Shown here piece by piece: positions 18,157 through 27,380 of a DNA stretch of 64,000 nucleotides. Below the pieces are notes generated by a model. It was not told the DNA's origin, did no database searches, and saw only the letters and a list, made by a program, of their open reading frames with translations. The stretch lies in assembly GCA_903896925.1 (NCBI GenBank), contig CAITZM010000187.1, positions 62,001 to 126,000 on the forward strand, in the 5' to 3' direction. The stretch comes from an uncultured Lentisphaerota bacterium. Its GTDB lineage: Bacteria; Verrucomicrobiota; Kiritimatiellia; CAIQIC01. Each line of letters opens with the position of its first letter. Position 1 is the first letter of the stretch. Made by a program: the position numbers and the translations under genes.

Positions 18157-18198
18157 CGGGAGCGGCGGAATGCCCGGCTTCGTCCGGGCATTCCGCCG
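18157..18198. repeat. Long GGGAG-headed hairpin
   Basis: The head CCGGGAG is followed by a perfect 15-bp stem, CGGCGGAATGCCCGG with its complement, around a six-base loop. It lies between the GH38-like stop at 18304 and the NRPS start. No T-run follows, so it is classed as a repeat and not as a terminator. Confidence 0.7.
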
Positions 18199-18267
18199 GG
18201 GCAAGCCTGTTGCCGTCAAAAGTCAGTCCTGCGGTTTTACATTCGGCTGGGTTTGCAGCTGCGGTTC

Positions 18268-18291
18268 GCGGGGTTGGAAAACCCCGCCCAC
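18268..18291. repeat. GTGG-headed hairpin, inverted
   Basis: GCGGGGTT-GGAA-AACCCCGC is followed by CCAC, i.e. a GTGG head on the minus strand. It is closely related to 40622-40644 but has a T:A pair where that one has C:G. Confidence 0.75.
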
Positions 18292-18303
18292 GAAGACTGG
18301 TTC

Positions 18304-21300
18304 TTACCGGGGCGCAGCTGCTGTTGCGCGCAGGCCATCCAGCACGAAGCTCGCGGGTGCGAACGCGGGCAGGCTGACGGTGAAGGCGTTGTTGCGGACC
18401 GGCAGCGGCGCGCCCGTAGGTTCGCCGCGCAGATTCACGGGCGCGGCACTTGTTGCATGGCAGCCGGCAGGCAGCTGTACCACGCAGTCGCCGGATAGGC
18501 CCGCCTCTTCCCAGATCCGGAGCAAGGTGCCAACGCCGTCGGGGTTCGCTCCAAACGCGGTGACGCGCACACCTTGCCGGGACAGCGCCACTCCCGACTG
18601 CTCCGCAGGAAGTTTTCCAGCCGCGCCAGCGGCGAACGCAGCCTGCAGCGGATAGCGCGCCTCCAGCGCCGGCGTGACGAAATCAGCGTCGGCACGCTCC
18701 ACCGCCCAGATGCGCACACGCGAGGTCCACGTGCCACCGTTCCAGAGGCGGAAGTTGGTGTTCCACTGGTTGTTGAACAGATTGATGAAAACGGCCGGTT
18801 TCTGTGGCACAAAAGCCTTGGAGAATTTCCAGCAACCGGGCCGTTCCAGGCTGACCATGGGGTGATCGAGCGGACAGAGGGCGACCCCGTGGCCCTGCGG
18901 GTCGGTCAGCGCGAGTCCGGTGTTGAGGGTGAAGAGATCGTGATTCGCATTGGTCACAATATCGGTGGCCGGATCCATGATGCTGCCGGGGCGTCCCAAG
19001 CGGAAATGCGGCGTGTCCACCTTGAACGGCAGGCAGAGCCAGCCGGCCTCGGGCCACGAGTCGAACGGCTTGTTATGAATCGTGATTTCCAGTTCGACAT
19101 AGGGCATGCCCTGCGGCGCGGTGACGCGCAGGGCATAATTCGTCGGCCACGCCGCTTGATACGGCACATTGGTCGGCAGGCCGGGCTTCACGAAGTCGAC
19201 CCGCCAGCCGTGCTGCACCTTGATGTAGGCATCGGCATAGGCTTCGACCTGCTGGTGATCAAACCGCTCGTAGAGATAGCGACCAAAGCCCGGCTCGACC
19301 AACTCCCGTCCGGTGCGCTTGTCCATGAGCGAGCGGATGCTGCCGCCGGCCGGATCGAGGGTGATTTTGAAACATTCGTTTTCAAGAACGGCGCCCACCG
19401 GTTCGAGTTCCTCGGGACGGTAAGCGCGGTAGCCGCCGGCCGGCACAGCACGGACCATAAAATCTTTATCGCCGACGCGCACCATGCCGTCGCGCTTCCA
19501 AGGCAGTGCATTGAAGACCACCACACGCCCGCCGCCGACCGCGTCGGCCAGCGCCTGCAGATTCGTGTGCAGCGCGGGCGCGATGAGGTCGCGCGCCTTT
19601 TCGATGTAGGCCGTGTGCTCGTTCCACGAACTCTCGATGCGCTCATACCGGCCGGTGACGCGCTCGCGAAGGAAGTCGGCGCCGAAACCAAACTGGCCTT
19701 TCAACCAGCCGATCGAGCCGCCCCAGGTGTGCTCGCCGTAGAGCAGGCTCTGCTCGTAGGCGGCGGCGATGACGGGTGTGGCATCGGGCACCTTGACGCC
19801 CCAAGCCTTCAGGCACGTGTTGAGCGCCTCGGTGGTGGCGATCAGCGGGCGCGTGTTGCGCGCGAGCTTCATGCCAGCGGGATCGGACATCGGGCCGTGA
19901 ATCCACGTGTCGGGCGTATCGCCGCGCACAACCGGCAGGTCGGGCTGCTCAGCCAGGAGGGCGTCGGCAAAATCGGAGAGACGGCCGATGCGAACCTTGA
20001 CGCCGGGCAGGCGCTTGGCGACCTGGTCGAGCACTTTTTTCACCTCGTCGGGCCGCGGCGGGCCGTGGTTGTCGCCCGTGTGCAGCAGCGCGAGCCAGGT
20101 CTTGTGAGGCCAGCCTTTCGGCGGGAACAGGCCGGTGCCGTAGTTCGGCGAGTACAGCACGAGCACGCGCGAGCCGTCGGGCCCTTCCCACCAGTAGAGC
20201 GGCGGAACCCGCGGCGAGGCGCTCATGCCGTTGCAGCCGATGTGCATGAACGAAATGCCCGCGTGCTTGAGGATCGTCGCAAGCACCCGCGTGTGTTCCG
20301 GAACGTCGGTCATCTTGCCGTCGCGCGGCAGCGGCAGGCTGAACGCGCGCGTCAGGCGCGCCGAGTAACCGAGGCTGCGCACGAGGTCTTCCGGCTCCAG
20401 CGTCTCCGTGTGCGTGGTGAAGGGCAGGCCGTGGACGACGAACCGGCCCTGCTTGAACGCCTCCTCGATCCGCCGCTTCCGCTCGGGCGTCTGGCCGGGC
20501 CAATCCTCCAGGACCCTGTGCATCGGCCAGCCGGGGATGGTCCAGACGAACTGCTGCGCCGCCGGCAGGTCGCGGTTTTGGTCCACCACCGCCAACGCCT
20601 GGTCAATCATCGTCGTCCGATATTTCGTGACGATGTTGCTCGCCATGTCCGTGTAGCCGATGTCGAAGTGCGTCTTGAACACCACGATGATCTGCTCGAC
20701 CTGGGTGGGCTTGCCGCGCGCCTTTGCCAGCAGCGTCGCGGCGTTGGCGACCGGTGCCAGCCTGAGCCCCGCCGGCGCTTCCAGCGCGACGCGGCGATAC
20801 AGCATCCAGCTCCCGGCGAGCGTGGTGATGTTGATCTGGTTCGTGCCAGCCTTGAGCAGCGCCGCCGGAAAAGTGATTCCGACCTTGTGCGGCTTGCCCT
20901 TGGCCGGTTGACCGCGAATGGACTCGTCGCTGGCCCCGACGGGCGTTTGGTGATCGAACGGCTGTCCATTGATTTCGATGCGCAGGCGCGGTGGCGCCTT
21001 GTAGTGCGTGTCCAACAGATCAAGCGTCAGTTGGCAGTCGCCGCCCGCGCCATCCGCTGCGAGGCCGAAGACCATCGTAAACGTGTGCTCGCCGCCGCCG
21101 GCCCAACCGTCAACCGGACCGGGATGGACATAGGGCCAATCTACTTTCGCGTCCGACAGGCCCACGACGAAATAGCCGTCGTTACCATAGTTTTCATAAT
21201 GATTCGGCGCGAGCGCGAATCCCTCCCCCTCGCCGCCGATCTGCCACAGCGGCGCGCCGCACGCGCTCACCACCAGTGCACACCACGCAATCCACAGATA

Positions 21301-21309
21301 TTTCTTCAT
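18304..21309 (-). CDS. GH38-like/DUF5054-type glycosidase with lyase-type N-terminal sandwich, lipoprotein
   Basis: The 1001-residue protein begins with a lipoprotein signal (VSAC, lipid Cys17). Residues 25-185 form a beta-sandwich that resembles the C-terminal domain of family 4 rhamnogalacturonan lyases (GGGEHTFTMVFGL, INGQ, AGTNQINITTL). A GH38-like barrel follows with KTHFDIGYT (212-220) and a probable nucleophile Asp335 in MTDVPE, then beta-domains. It is clearly paralogous in fold, but not in detail, to the 6466-9726 protein. A GAGGA ribosome site lies upstream of the ATG. An alpha-glycosidase acting on a plant or algal glycan at the cell surface is inferred; the linkage is unknown. Confidence 0.82.
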   Translation of the reverse strand: MKKYLWIAWCALVVSACGAPLWQIGGEGEGFALAPNHYENYGNDGYFVVGLSDAKVDWPYVHPGPVDGWAGGGEHTFTMVFGLAADGAGGDCQLTLDLLDTHYKAPPRLRIEINGQPFDHQTPVGASDESIRGQPAKGKPHKVGITFPAALLKAGTNQINITTLAGSWMLYRRVALEAPAGLRLAPVANAATLLAKARGKPTQVEQIIVVFKTHFDIGYTDMASNIVTKYRTTMIDQALAVVDQNRDLPAAQQFVWTIPGWPMHRVLEDWPGQTPERKRRIEEAFKQGRFVVHGLPFTTHTETLEPEDLVRSLGYSARLTRAFSLPLPRDGKMTDVPEHTRVLATILKHAGISFMHIGCNGMSASPRVPPLYWWEGPDGSRVLVLYSPNYGTGLFPPKGWPHKTWLALLHTGDNHGPPRPDEVKKVLDQVAKRLPGVKVRIGRLSDFADALLAEQPDLPVVRGDTPDTWIHGPMSDPAGMKLARNTRPLIATTEALNTCLKAWGVKVPDATPVIAAAYEQSLLYGEHTWGGSIGWLKGQFGFGADFLRERVTGRYERIESSWNEHTAYIEKARDLIAPALHTNLQALADAVGGGRVVVFNALPWKRDGMVRVGDKDFMVRAVPAGGYRAYRPEELEPVGAVLENECFKITLDPAGGSIRSLMDKRTGRELVEPGFGRYLYERFDHQQVEAYADAYIKVQHGWRVDFVKPGLPTNVPYQAAWPTNYALRVTAPQGMPYVELEITIHNKPFDSWPEAGWLCLPFKVDTPHFRLGRPGSIMDPATDIVTNANHDLFTLNTGLALTDPQGHGVALCPLDHPMVSLERPGCWKFSKAFVPQKPAVFINLFNNQWNTNFRLWNGGTWTSRVRIWAVERADADFVTPALEARYPLQAAFAAGAAGKLPAEQSGVALSRQGVRVTAFGANPDGVGTLLRIWEEAGLSGDCVVQLPAGCHATSAAPVNLRGEPTGAPLPVRNNAFTVSLPAFAPASFVLDGLRATAAAPR

Positions 21310-21351
21310 CGTACGTTCCTCGTTTTCAAAGCCTTGGGTGTCCGAAGGATG

Positions 21352-23103
21352 TCACTTGGTGAGGGGTAATTGTTGGGGCGATTGGAACGGCGGCGGCGCG
21401 ACCTCTTCAGCTGCCGATTTTGTCACGACCAAGATTTCGTTGTTATTCGTGACGGTTCTTTCTGAGTCGGAGATCCGGATCACCATTTGCGCGTTGGTTC
21501 TGGGCGCGAGTACGATCATGTTGTTGCTGATCCGCGCATCACTCGCCGAGCTGAGCACGATCGCCGGGGCGGCGACATTCGTGAAGGTGTTGTTCAGGAT
21601 ACGAATGTTCTGATGCGCACCGGGGGCAGCGGCACTTCCTGCGGCGCAGGGGGCCTCGATACGGATGGCCGTGGCCGGCAGATCGGCCAACCGGTTGTTT
21701 TCAATAGTCAGGCTGCTGCTGAGGCCGCCCGCGAGCAAGGAATAATCCGGCATGCTGACAACCGCATGTCCCAGCAAACCGGAGAATTGATTGCTGCTGA
21801 TAAGTCCCTTGGAAGCCCGAATATCCAAGCCACCGCCGCGCCCCGGTCCAAACTTACAGTTCTTGATGAGAAAACCATTCCCGGCGTGGGCGGTGGAGAG
21901 CATCAAACTCCCTCGCGCCAGTTTCACCTCGCGATCCAGTTTGAAGGTCAGGGCGCGGCTGAAGCGTTCCACCTTGGGAATTGCGAAAAACCCGGGGTTT
22001 AGAGGCAGGGTGCGGGTATAGGCAACCTCCTCGTCCGTGATGTTACCATCCTCCTTGATCTCCAACAACTTGGCCGTTACCGGCTTGGCACCATCAAAGG
22101 CCAGTAACTCCACGACATCGCCTTTCGCCGCCCGAACTTGCTGATCCGCAGCCAGTATCCGCAATTTCTTGCGCTCTGCACCCACCACCAGCATACAAGG
22201 GCCGGTGATCGAAACCATGTCGCTGAACGTATCCGCCACGGTACATCCGATCATGCGTGGCCCTTGCGAAGCATCACTGCTGATAAAAGCAGACCCCAAC
22301 GTCGAGCGGAGGCGTGGCGGCGTACGATTGACATAATCACTCTCAGGAGGACAAGGGAGCACGCGGCAGCCTTGGTAGGTGAGTTGCTTGCAGGTATCCT
22401 CATGAAAAGCCGTAGTGTGCCCGCTGTAGATGGTAACGTTCTCGAACTTCACGTTAGAACTCGACACGCTATGGATGGTGGCGGCGGGACCGCGCGGGGC
22501 GCTGATCACGGTGAAGACCACCGTATGGCCCACCACCCCCAGTTTAGCGTTGGGGCTCTCCTTGCTATCCGGCGTCACCCGCACCACCCGGCCGGGCAGC
22601 ACTTCCAACTTGCAGTCGCTATAGTGCGGGCACACCAGCGTGCCTTTCTCGTCGAAGACCTGCGTCCAGTTGGGCAACATATTTTCCGCAGAATAGTCAG
22701 GGTACAAAGCCACATCCCACGCCAGCGTCGCGGGATCAATCTTGACGATGCGCCCCTGTGAAAAGGGCGGCGGGTCGTAATCCACCGTCAGCCCGCGGAT
22801 GACGACATCCTTGCAGTACGCCAGTTGTAAGCAGCAACTCTGATCCTTCATGATGATTTTCACGTCATCGAAGATCAGGGTCTTTCCTTGCAAGCTGGCC
22901 AGTGGAATCGCGACGCCCTCCGGTGACTTTAGCCAATACACCCCTGGCGGTATGACGAGAGTTTTTCGACCCTGCACCCTTTGCTTGATGTACAAGGCTA
23001 GGTCGTCTACCGCCGACGCACCCTCCTGTCTGCCTTGCGGCGCAGCCAGTCCCACTGACATCGTCAACAGGAACAACAACCAGTAGCGCCATAACGACTT
23101 CAT
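21352..23103 (-). CDS. Secreted right-handed parallel beta-helix protein
   Basis: The 583-residue protein has a signal peptide (about 1-21, MKSLWRYWLLFLLTMSVGLA). Its body is a series of N-x-hydrophobic rungs, such as VVIRGLTVDYDPPPFSQG, VKFENVTIYSG, FLIKNCKFGPGRGGG and IRILNNTFTNV, typical of pectin-lyase-like beta-helices. The DYDPPPFSQG segment recalls GH110-type alpha-galactosidases, but catalytic residues could not be placed, so only the fold is called. The ATG at 23103 is chosen because GAGG lies eight bases upstream; an earlier ATG at 23121 lacks a site. It is 42 bases from the GH38-like gene on the same strand, so cotranscription is likely. Confidence 0.78.
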   Translation of the reverse strand: MKSLWRYWLLFLLTMSVGLAAPQGRQEGASAVDDLALYIKQRVQGRKTLVIPPGVYWLKSPEGVAIPLASLQGKTLIFDDVKIIMKDQSCCLQLAYCKDVVIRGLTVDYDPPPFSQGRIVKIDPATLAWDVALYPDYSAENMLPNWTQVFDEKGTLVCPHYSDCKLEVLPGRVVRVTPDSKESPNAKLGVVGHTVVFTVISAPRGPAATIHSVSSSNVKFENVTIYSGHTTAFHEDTCKQLTYQGCRVLPCPPESDYVNRTPPRLRSTLGSAFISSDASQGPRMIGCTVADTFSDMVSITGPCMLVVGAERKKLRILAADQQVRAAKGDVVELLAFDGAKPVTAKLLEIKEDGNITDEEVAYTRTLPLNPGFFAIPKVERFSRALTFKLDREVKLARGSLMLSTAHAGNGFLIKNCKFGPGRGGGLDIRASKGLISSNQFSGLLGHAVVSMPDYSLLAGGLSSSLTIENNRLADLPATAIRIEAPCAAGSAAAPGAHQNIRILNNTFTNVAAPAIVLSSASDARISNNMIVLAPRTNAQMVIRISDSERTVTNNNEILVVTKSAAEEVAPPPFQSPQQLPLTK

Positions 23104-23140
23104 GGTTCGCCTCATTTTCATTCTTTTGCAAGCGGCATGG

Positions 23141-24049
23141 TTATTTCGGTTGCTGTGGTGTTGGCGGCTGCCACGAGCGTGGCTGGGGTTTCGGGCCGGC
23201 TGGCTGGCCGTCGAGTTGGGCCACTAGCCAGTCGAGTCCTTCGAGGTTGTCCTTGAGCCGCGCCTCGGTGTCGGCTTCGGTATGATTGAGAATACCGATG
23301 GGACCACTATAGCCGTTGTCGCGGATGGTTTTCAGCAACTGCAGATCGAGATCGCCCTGTCCGAGCGGAAGAATTTTCCGGCCGCGTTTATCGCCGTCCT
23401 TCGTCATGCCATTGAGGTTGAGGCAGAGCAGATAGGGCTTCATGGCCGCGAGCGCGGCGGGAAAGCGGTCGAGATGGCCGTGGCCGTGATGAAGGTTATA
23501 GACGATGCCAACGTGCGTCGCGCCGTGCTGCGTACGCAACTGTTGCGCCACGGCAATCATGTTCTCCGGCTCGCCGCCCCAGCCGCCGTGATTATAGAGG
23601 CCGACCTGGCAGCCGAGCTTGCGCATCCGCTCCACCAACGGCAGTAGGCGCTCCACGGCCAGTTGCACATGCGCCGTCTGGGCGAGATTGGTCTCCGACA
23701 GCATCACCCAGATCTGCGGCTTCAGATTGTATTTTTCGAAGAGTTGGAACGCCTGCTCGTGCTGCCCCCAGAACGCGGTGAACTCGATGCCGCGCTTTTT
23801 CATCGCGAGGATTTCGGCCTCGAAGGTGGGCACGTGCACGGGTCGCCAATCATAAGCGAACCGCTTAAGGCCGAGCCGCTCCAGCATCGCAGCGCGCGCC
23901 TCCGGCCCGCGCTGCTGTGCATCGAACGGCACGATGCACCACGCGACCAGGTTCGCCCGCCGGAAGATGTTGGACTCGGCACCGGCCGCCGGATAATGGG
24001 CGGCCACCAGCATGTAAAGTAGGCCCAGCAGCCTCAGGTTTGTTTTCAT
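23141..24049 (-). CDS. Exported TIM-barrel protein of the sugar phosphate isomerase/epimerase family
   Basis: This is a 302-residue AP-endonuclease-2-type TIM barrel. A signal peptide (about 1-24, ending AAGAES) implies export. Barrel strands with metal-ligand candidates are visible: FAYDW, EFTAFWG, PQIWVML, VGLYNHGGWGGEPEN and VGIVYNLHHGHGHLDRF, then LCLNLNG and GILNHTEAD. The glutamate and histidine pattern matches the YcjR/IolE-like group. These proteins isomerise or epimerise sugars and keto-sugars, but exported members of this kind have no settled substrate. It lies 37 bases upstream of the beta-helix gene and 67 downstream of the cytochrome gene, all on the minus strand, and probably belongs to the same unit. 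Confidence 0.75.
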   Translation of the reverse strand: MKTNLRLLGLLYMLVAAHYPAAGAESNIFRRANLVAWCIVPFDAQQRGPEARAAMLERLGLKRFAYDWRPVHVPTFEAEILAMKKRGIEFTAFWGQHEQAFQLFEKYNLKPQIWVMLSETNLAQTAHVQLAVERLLPLVERMRKLGCQVGLYNHGGWGGEPENMIAVAQQLRTQHGATHVGIVYNLHHGHGHLDRFPAALAAMKPYLLCLNLNGMTKDGDKRGRKILPLGQGDLDLQLLKTIRDNGYSGPIGILNHTEADTEARLKDNLEGLDWLVAQLDGQPAGPKPQPRSWQPPTPQQPK

Positions 24050-24116
24050 ATCTGCATCACTTCACGCCTGACAGGTATAACCCCGCGAATTCCGCGCGGA
24101 AAACAGACCTCCTTTT

Positions 24117-27100
24117 TCACGGATCAGCCTGCTTGGCACGTAGGTCTTTGCCCTCCCGTCGCGTATAAACGAGATCGCGGCGGGGTTGCGCCCAGGCGCG
24201 TTTGACGGCGGCGTTTACCAGGCCGGCGGCGGCTTGGTAGTCGGCGTCGTGGATATCGGCATAGACGCCGCCGTCGCATTTGCCCGCGCCACCGCTGCAC
24301 TTGGCCAGCGGGGCTTTCAGGAAAAGGCTTTGCGGCGCGTCGTGGAGGTTGATCCAGTCGAGCCGCGTGACTTCGTCGGCGCGGTGGCAACCAGCGCAGC
24401 GGCGCTCGTGGATGGCCTTGAGCTTGCCGTGCAATTCGCGGTCGGCGGCCAGGTCATAGGCGGGCGGCGTCGCGCGCTTGTTGATGAACAGGTCGTGGTA
24501 GGGCGCGTTGGCGTCAATCCACATGGCCAGCCGCAACTGTTCCTCCGCCGTCAGGCGCACGCGCTGGGCATGTGGCTCCTTCTCCAGCACCGCGACCAGC
24601 TTACTCTTGTGCCAACCGTAGGCCAGCGGCGGTGTGATGCTGGCGTCCTGCGCGCGCGCCGGCGAGCAGGACACGAGACCGTGCGCCATGATGGTCGCGT
24701 AGGCGCGGTTATAACCGTAGCCGGGAACGGCGAGGTCGAAGCTGGTCAGCCCGCCGCAGAAATCGAGACCGCCCGCGGGTTTCAGTCCGCTGTGGCAGCG
24801 CACACACTGGCGGTCGAGCACGGGCTGCACATCGCGCAGGAAGTTCACCGGCCGGTCGCCCCACGGCGGCGGCAGCAGCGCCGACGGCGGGCGCTGCGCA
24901 GCGAGCGACACCGGCGTCACGCGCGGCACCACGCTGCGCGACTCGTGACAGCCGGCGCACGCGCGCTGCTCACCGGGCTGGAAACTGATGAAGCTGCGCA
25001 TCCGCCGCAGTTCCCTCCGGTTTTCGTCGAGCAACTGGAAATAGACGGCCGTGTCCGGCGGTACGCGAAAATGTGCGCTGCCATCGCGCTCGACCGGCAC
25101 GTCGCCGAGGATGCGCACAGGCGTCCAGTTGTCGAGGATGCGCTTTTCGCCACTCGGCTTCTGGCATTGGTGATCCTCCACGTAGCGCAGGCCGCCGTTC
25201 TGGTTGTCGTAGGGCCAGCCCATCGGCTCGGCGATGCGGAGGTAGCGGATGCGGCCGGCGATGGCTTCGCTGCCGAAGCTCGCGTCGCTGATCGCACAGG
25301 TCGCGTAATTTTTCGTCAGGTCGGTCGTGTCGGGCAGCACCGGCGGACGCGGCCGCGTGCGCAACGGCATCGGGACGAAGCACGAGATCGCCGGGTCGCG
25401 GAAGATAAGCTCCTTGTTGCCGAACACGTCCACGAGGTACAGGGCGTAGCCGGTGGCGTCGGTTTCCTTTCCGTAGTTGTAGGCGACAAAAAAGAACTTT
25501 TCTGAGAGCGGCCACGGGGTGGAGTAGAAACCGCCGTGGTCCGCTACGCCGCCATCCGGCACGGGCACGCCATCCATGCCGCCTTCAGGCGGCTTCACGC
25601 CCGGCGTGACGATGCCAAGACCGCGCGGCTCGTTCATGCCCGGCGCGGCGTCCACGATCACCAGCGGGCCGACTGCGAGCGTGTGATGGCCGGTGGCGAT
25701 GGCCACGAGTTTGCGGCTGCGGGGGATCGAGCGCACATCCTCCAAAGCCCACGGATTAGCAAAGTGCTGCTTGAAGATGGCGTCCGCGCCGGTGCCGTCC
25801 GGCCGGATGAACCATAGCGACTGGATGAACGCGAAGCTGCGCTCGTGATATTCCCAGCGCGTGTAGCCGATGGTGCCGTCGTCGAGGGTGTGCGGCAGAT
25901 AGTCGCCATCCTTGTTCACGCTCATGCGCCGGATGCCGCCGCCATCAGGCTTCATGACGTAGAGGTTGCAGCTCGTCTCGTCCTTGTCATATTCGTTGCA
26001 CTGGAGCGATGTGCCGCACCGTTCCGAGACGAACGTGATATCACCGTTGGGTGCGTAGGTCGGATCGAGATCGCTCCACTCGCCACTCGTGAGCTGGCGC
26101 AAACCGCGCCCATCCGCGCCGACCTCGAAGAGGTGGGTGGGCTCCTCGCTATGGCGCAGGTCAAAGTTGGTGCGGCGGTCGCGCCAGCCCACAGGTGGCT
26201 CGCCGCTCTTGGTGCGCGCATAGCCGAAGACGATGCGGCTGCTGTCCCACCACAGGTCCATGCCGTGAACGTGCCCCGGACCGAGCGCGCCATTGAGGAT
26301 GTGGTGCACGCTCTGGTCGGAGCCGTCGGACGAGAACGGGTTCTTCAAGACGCAGAGGTCGCCGCCGGGCCGTGAGACCCACGGCATGTGGTTGAGACAA
26401 ACGTCGGGATACGTCTCTTGCGTGAAGCGCTTCACGAACAGCAACTGATCGAAGTTGAGCAGCGGGTTGGCGAACACGAGTCGCCGGATGATCCAGCGCG
26501 TGTCGAGATAAAGCTGGCGGCGCTCACTTTCCGGAGTGCCGGCCGGCAGTGCGCGCAACCGTTGCTCTGCGGCCTCCAACTCGCGCAGATGAGGGCCAAC
26601 ATCCACGCCGGACTTGCCGAGATATCCGGCCAGTTTCCGCGCGCGCTCGATGCACGCCGTGGTCGGGAAGTCTTCCGACTTCGCTGTTTTCGCCGTTGAC
26701 CACTGGCTTAGGCTCGACTGGTCCGCCGGCTGATGCAGCGCGAGGTTCCGCGTGTACGACCCCGATCCGTAAATTTCGACTTCGTCGAGATGGAGGAAGA
26801 TCGGTTTTGCGCTTGGCACTTGCAGCCGGACGAAGCGGGCCTTCACCTCTGCTTCCTTAAAAACCACTTCCAACGGTTTCGCACCGGAGATGCCGCCAAA
26901 GTGCCGGCCTTTGTTGTCGTGGCGCAGCGTCCAGTTCGTCCCGTCGTCGGACGTGAGGATGCGGACATTGTCGGCGTTGTGCAGGCCGGGCGCATAGTCG
27001 AGCCGGTTGAACACCACAATGCGTGTAATCGGCGTGACGCGGCCGAGATCCACCTGCCACCACGGGTTCGGTTTGTGATCTGTATGGAACGCATACTTGC

Positions 27101-27380
27101 CGTTCTTGACGCCGTCCACCGCCCCTGCCGCGTCGCTCTGCGTGGTCAACGGCTGCGCCAGCGCCTTCAGCCAGTCCGCTTCAATCTGCTGGCGTGATGC
27201 CGACGCCGAAACTCGCTCTTCGCGCGGTTGCGATGCCTTTGGGATCGGGCTGATGGCAGCCGCCATCGCGAAACCAGCCAACGTCAAGACCCCGGCAAGT
27301 TCCCAGGCAACCCTTACCGCCTTGCGTTGTCCCTCGAGTGTATCGCTGGTGTGGCACGTTTGTGTTGCCTTCGATTTCAT
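24117..27380 (-). CDS. Exported HzsA-related multiheme cytochrome with discoidin domain
   Basis: The 1087-residue protein has a signal-like segment (about 22-44), a discoidin domain (about 65-215, PWWQVDLG, RFVRLQVPS), a beta-propeller of PD40-like repeats (YAPNGDITFVSERCGTS, DGTIGYTRWEYH), and a C-terminal region with three CxxCH haem sites: CAGCH near residue 808, CVRCH near 858 and CAGCH near 995. This order is that of the hydrazine-synthase-alpha-related (HzsA-like) proteins common in heterotrophs. It is probably a periplasmic redox or binding protein. Nothing suggests anammox: no other hydrazine-synthase subunits are here. AGGAG lies upstream of the ATG, which overlaps the iclR stop as ATGA, so the regulator and this gene are coupled. 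Confidence 0.82.
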   Translation of the reverse strand: MKSKATQTCHTSDTLEGQRKAVRVAWELAGVLTLAGFAMAAAISPIPKASQPREERVSASASRQQIEADWLKALAQPLTTQSDAAGAVDGVKNGKYAFHTDHKPNPWWQVDLGRVTPITRIVVFNRLDYAPGLHNADNVRILTSDDGTNWTLRHDNKGRHFGGISGAKPLEVVFKEAEVKARFVRLQVPSAKPIFLHLDEVEIYGSGSYTRNLALHQPADQSSLSQWSTAKTAKSEDFPTTACIERARKLAGYLGKSGVDVGPHLRELEAAEQRLRALPAGTPESERRQLYLDTRWIIRRLVFANPLLNFDQLLFVKRFTQETYPDVCLNHMPWVSRPGGDLCVLKNPFSSDGSDQSVHHILNGALGPGHVHGMDLWWDSSRIVFGYARTKSGEPPVGWRDRRTNFDLRHSEEPTHLFEVGADGRGLRQLTSGEWSDLDPTYAPNGDITFVSERCGTSLQCNEYDKDETSCNLYVMKPDGGGIRRMSVNKDGDYLPHTLDDGTIGYTRWEYHERSFAFIQSLWFIRPDGTGADAIFKQHFANPWALEDVRSIPRSRKLVAIATGHHTLAVGPLVIVDAAPGMNEPRGLGIVTPGVKPPEGGMDGVPVPDGGVADHGGFYSTPWPLSEKFFFVAYNYGKETDATGYALYLVDVFGNKELIFRDPAISCFVPMPLRTRPRPPVLPDTTDLTKNYATCAISDASFGSEAIAGRIRYLRIAEPMGWPYDNQNGGLRYVEDHQCQKPSGEKRILDNWTPVRILGDVPVERDGSAHFRVPPDTAVYFQLLDENRRELRRMRSFISFQPGEQRACAGCHESRSVVPRVTPVSLAAQRPPSALLPPPWGDRPVNFLRDVQPVLDRQCVRCHSGLKPAGGLDFCGGLTSFDLAVPGYGYNRAYATIMAHGLVSCSPARAQDASITPPLAYGWHKSKLVAVLEKEPHAQRVRLTAEEQLRLAMWIDANAPYHDLFINKRATPPAYDLAADRELHGKLKAIHERRCAGCHRADEVTRLDWINLHDAPQSLFLKAPLAKCSGGAGKCDGGVYADIHDADYQAAAGLVNAAVKRAWAQPRRDLVYTRREGKDLRAKQADP

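Noticed and set aside
18157..18198. Long hairpin as an intrinsic terminator of the GH38-like gene
   Set aside because: The stem is strong but no T-run follows on either strand, and the head places it in the repeat family.
24117..27380. Evidence for anammox metabolism from the HzsA-like protein
   Set aside because: HzsA-related proteins are widespread in heterotrophs, and no other hydrazine-synthase subunits or hydrazine dehydrogenase are in the window.
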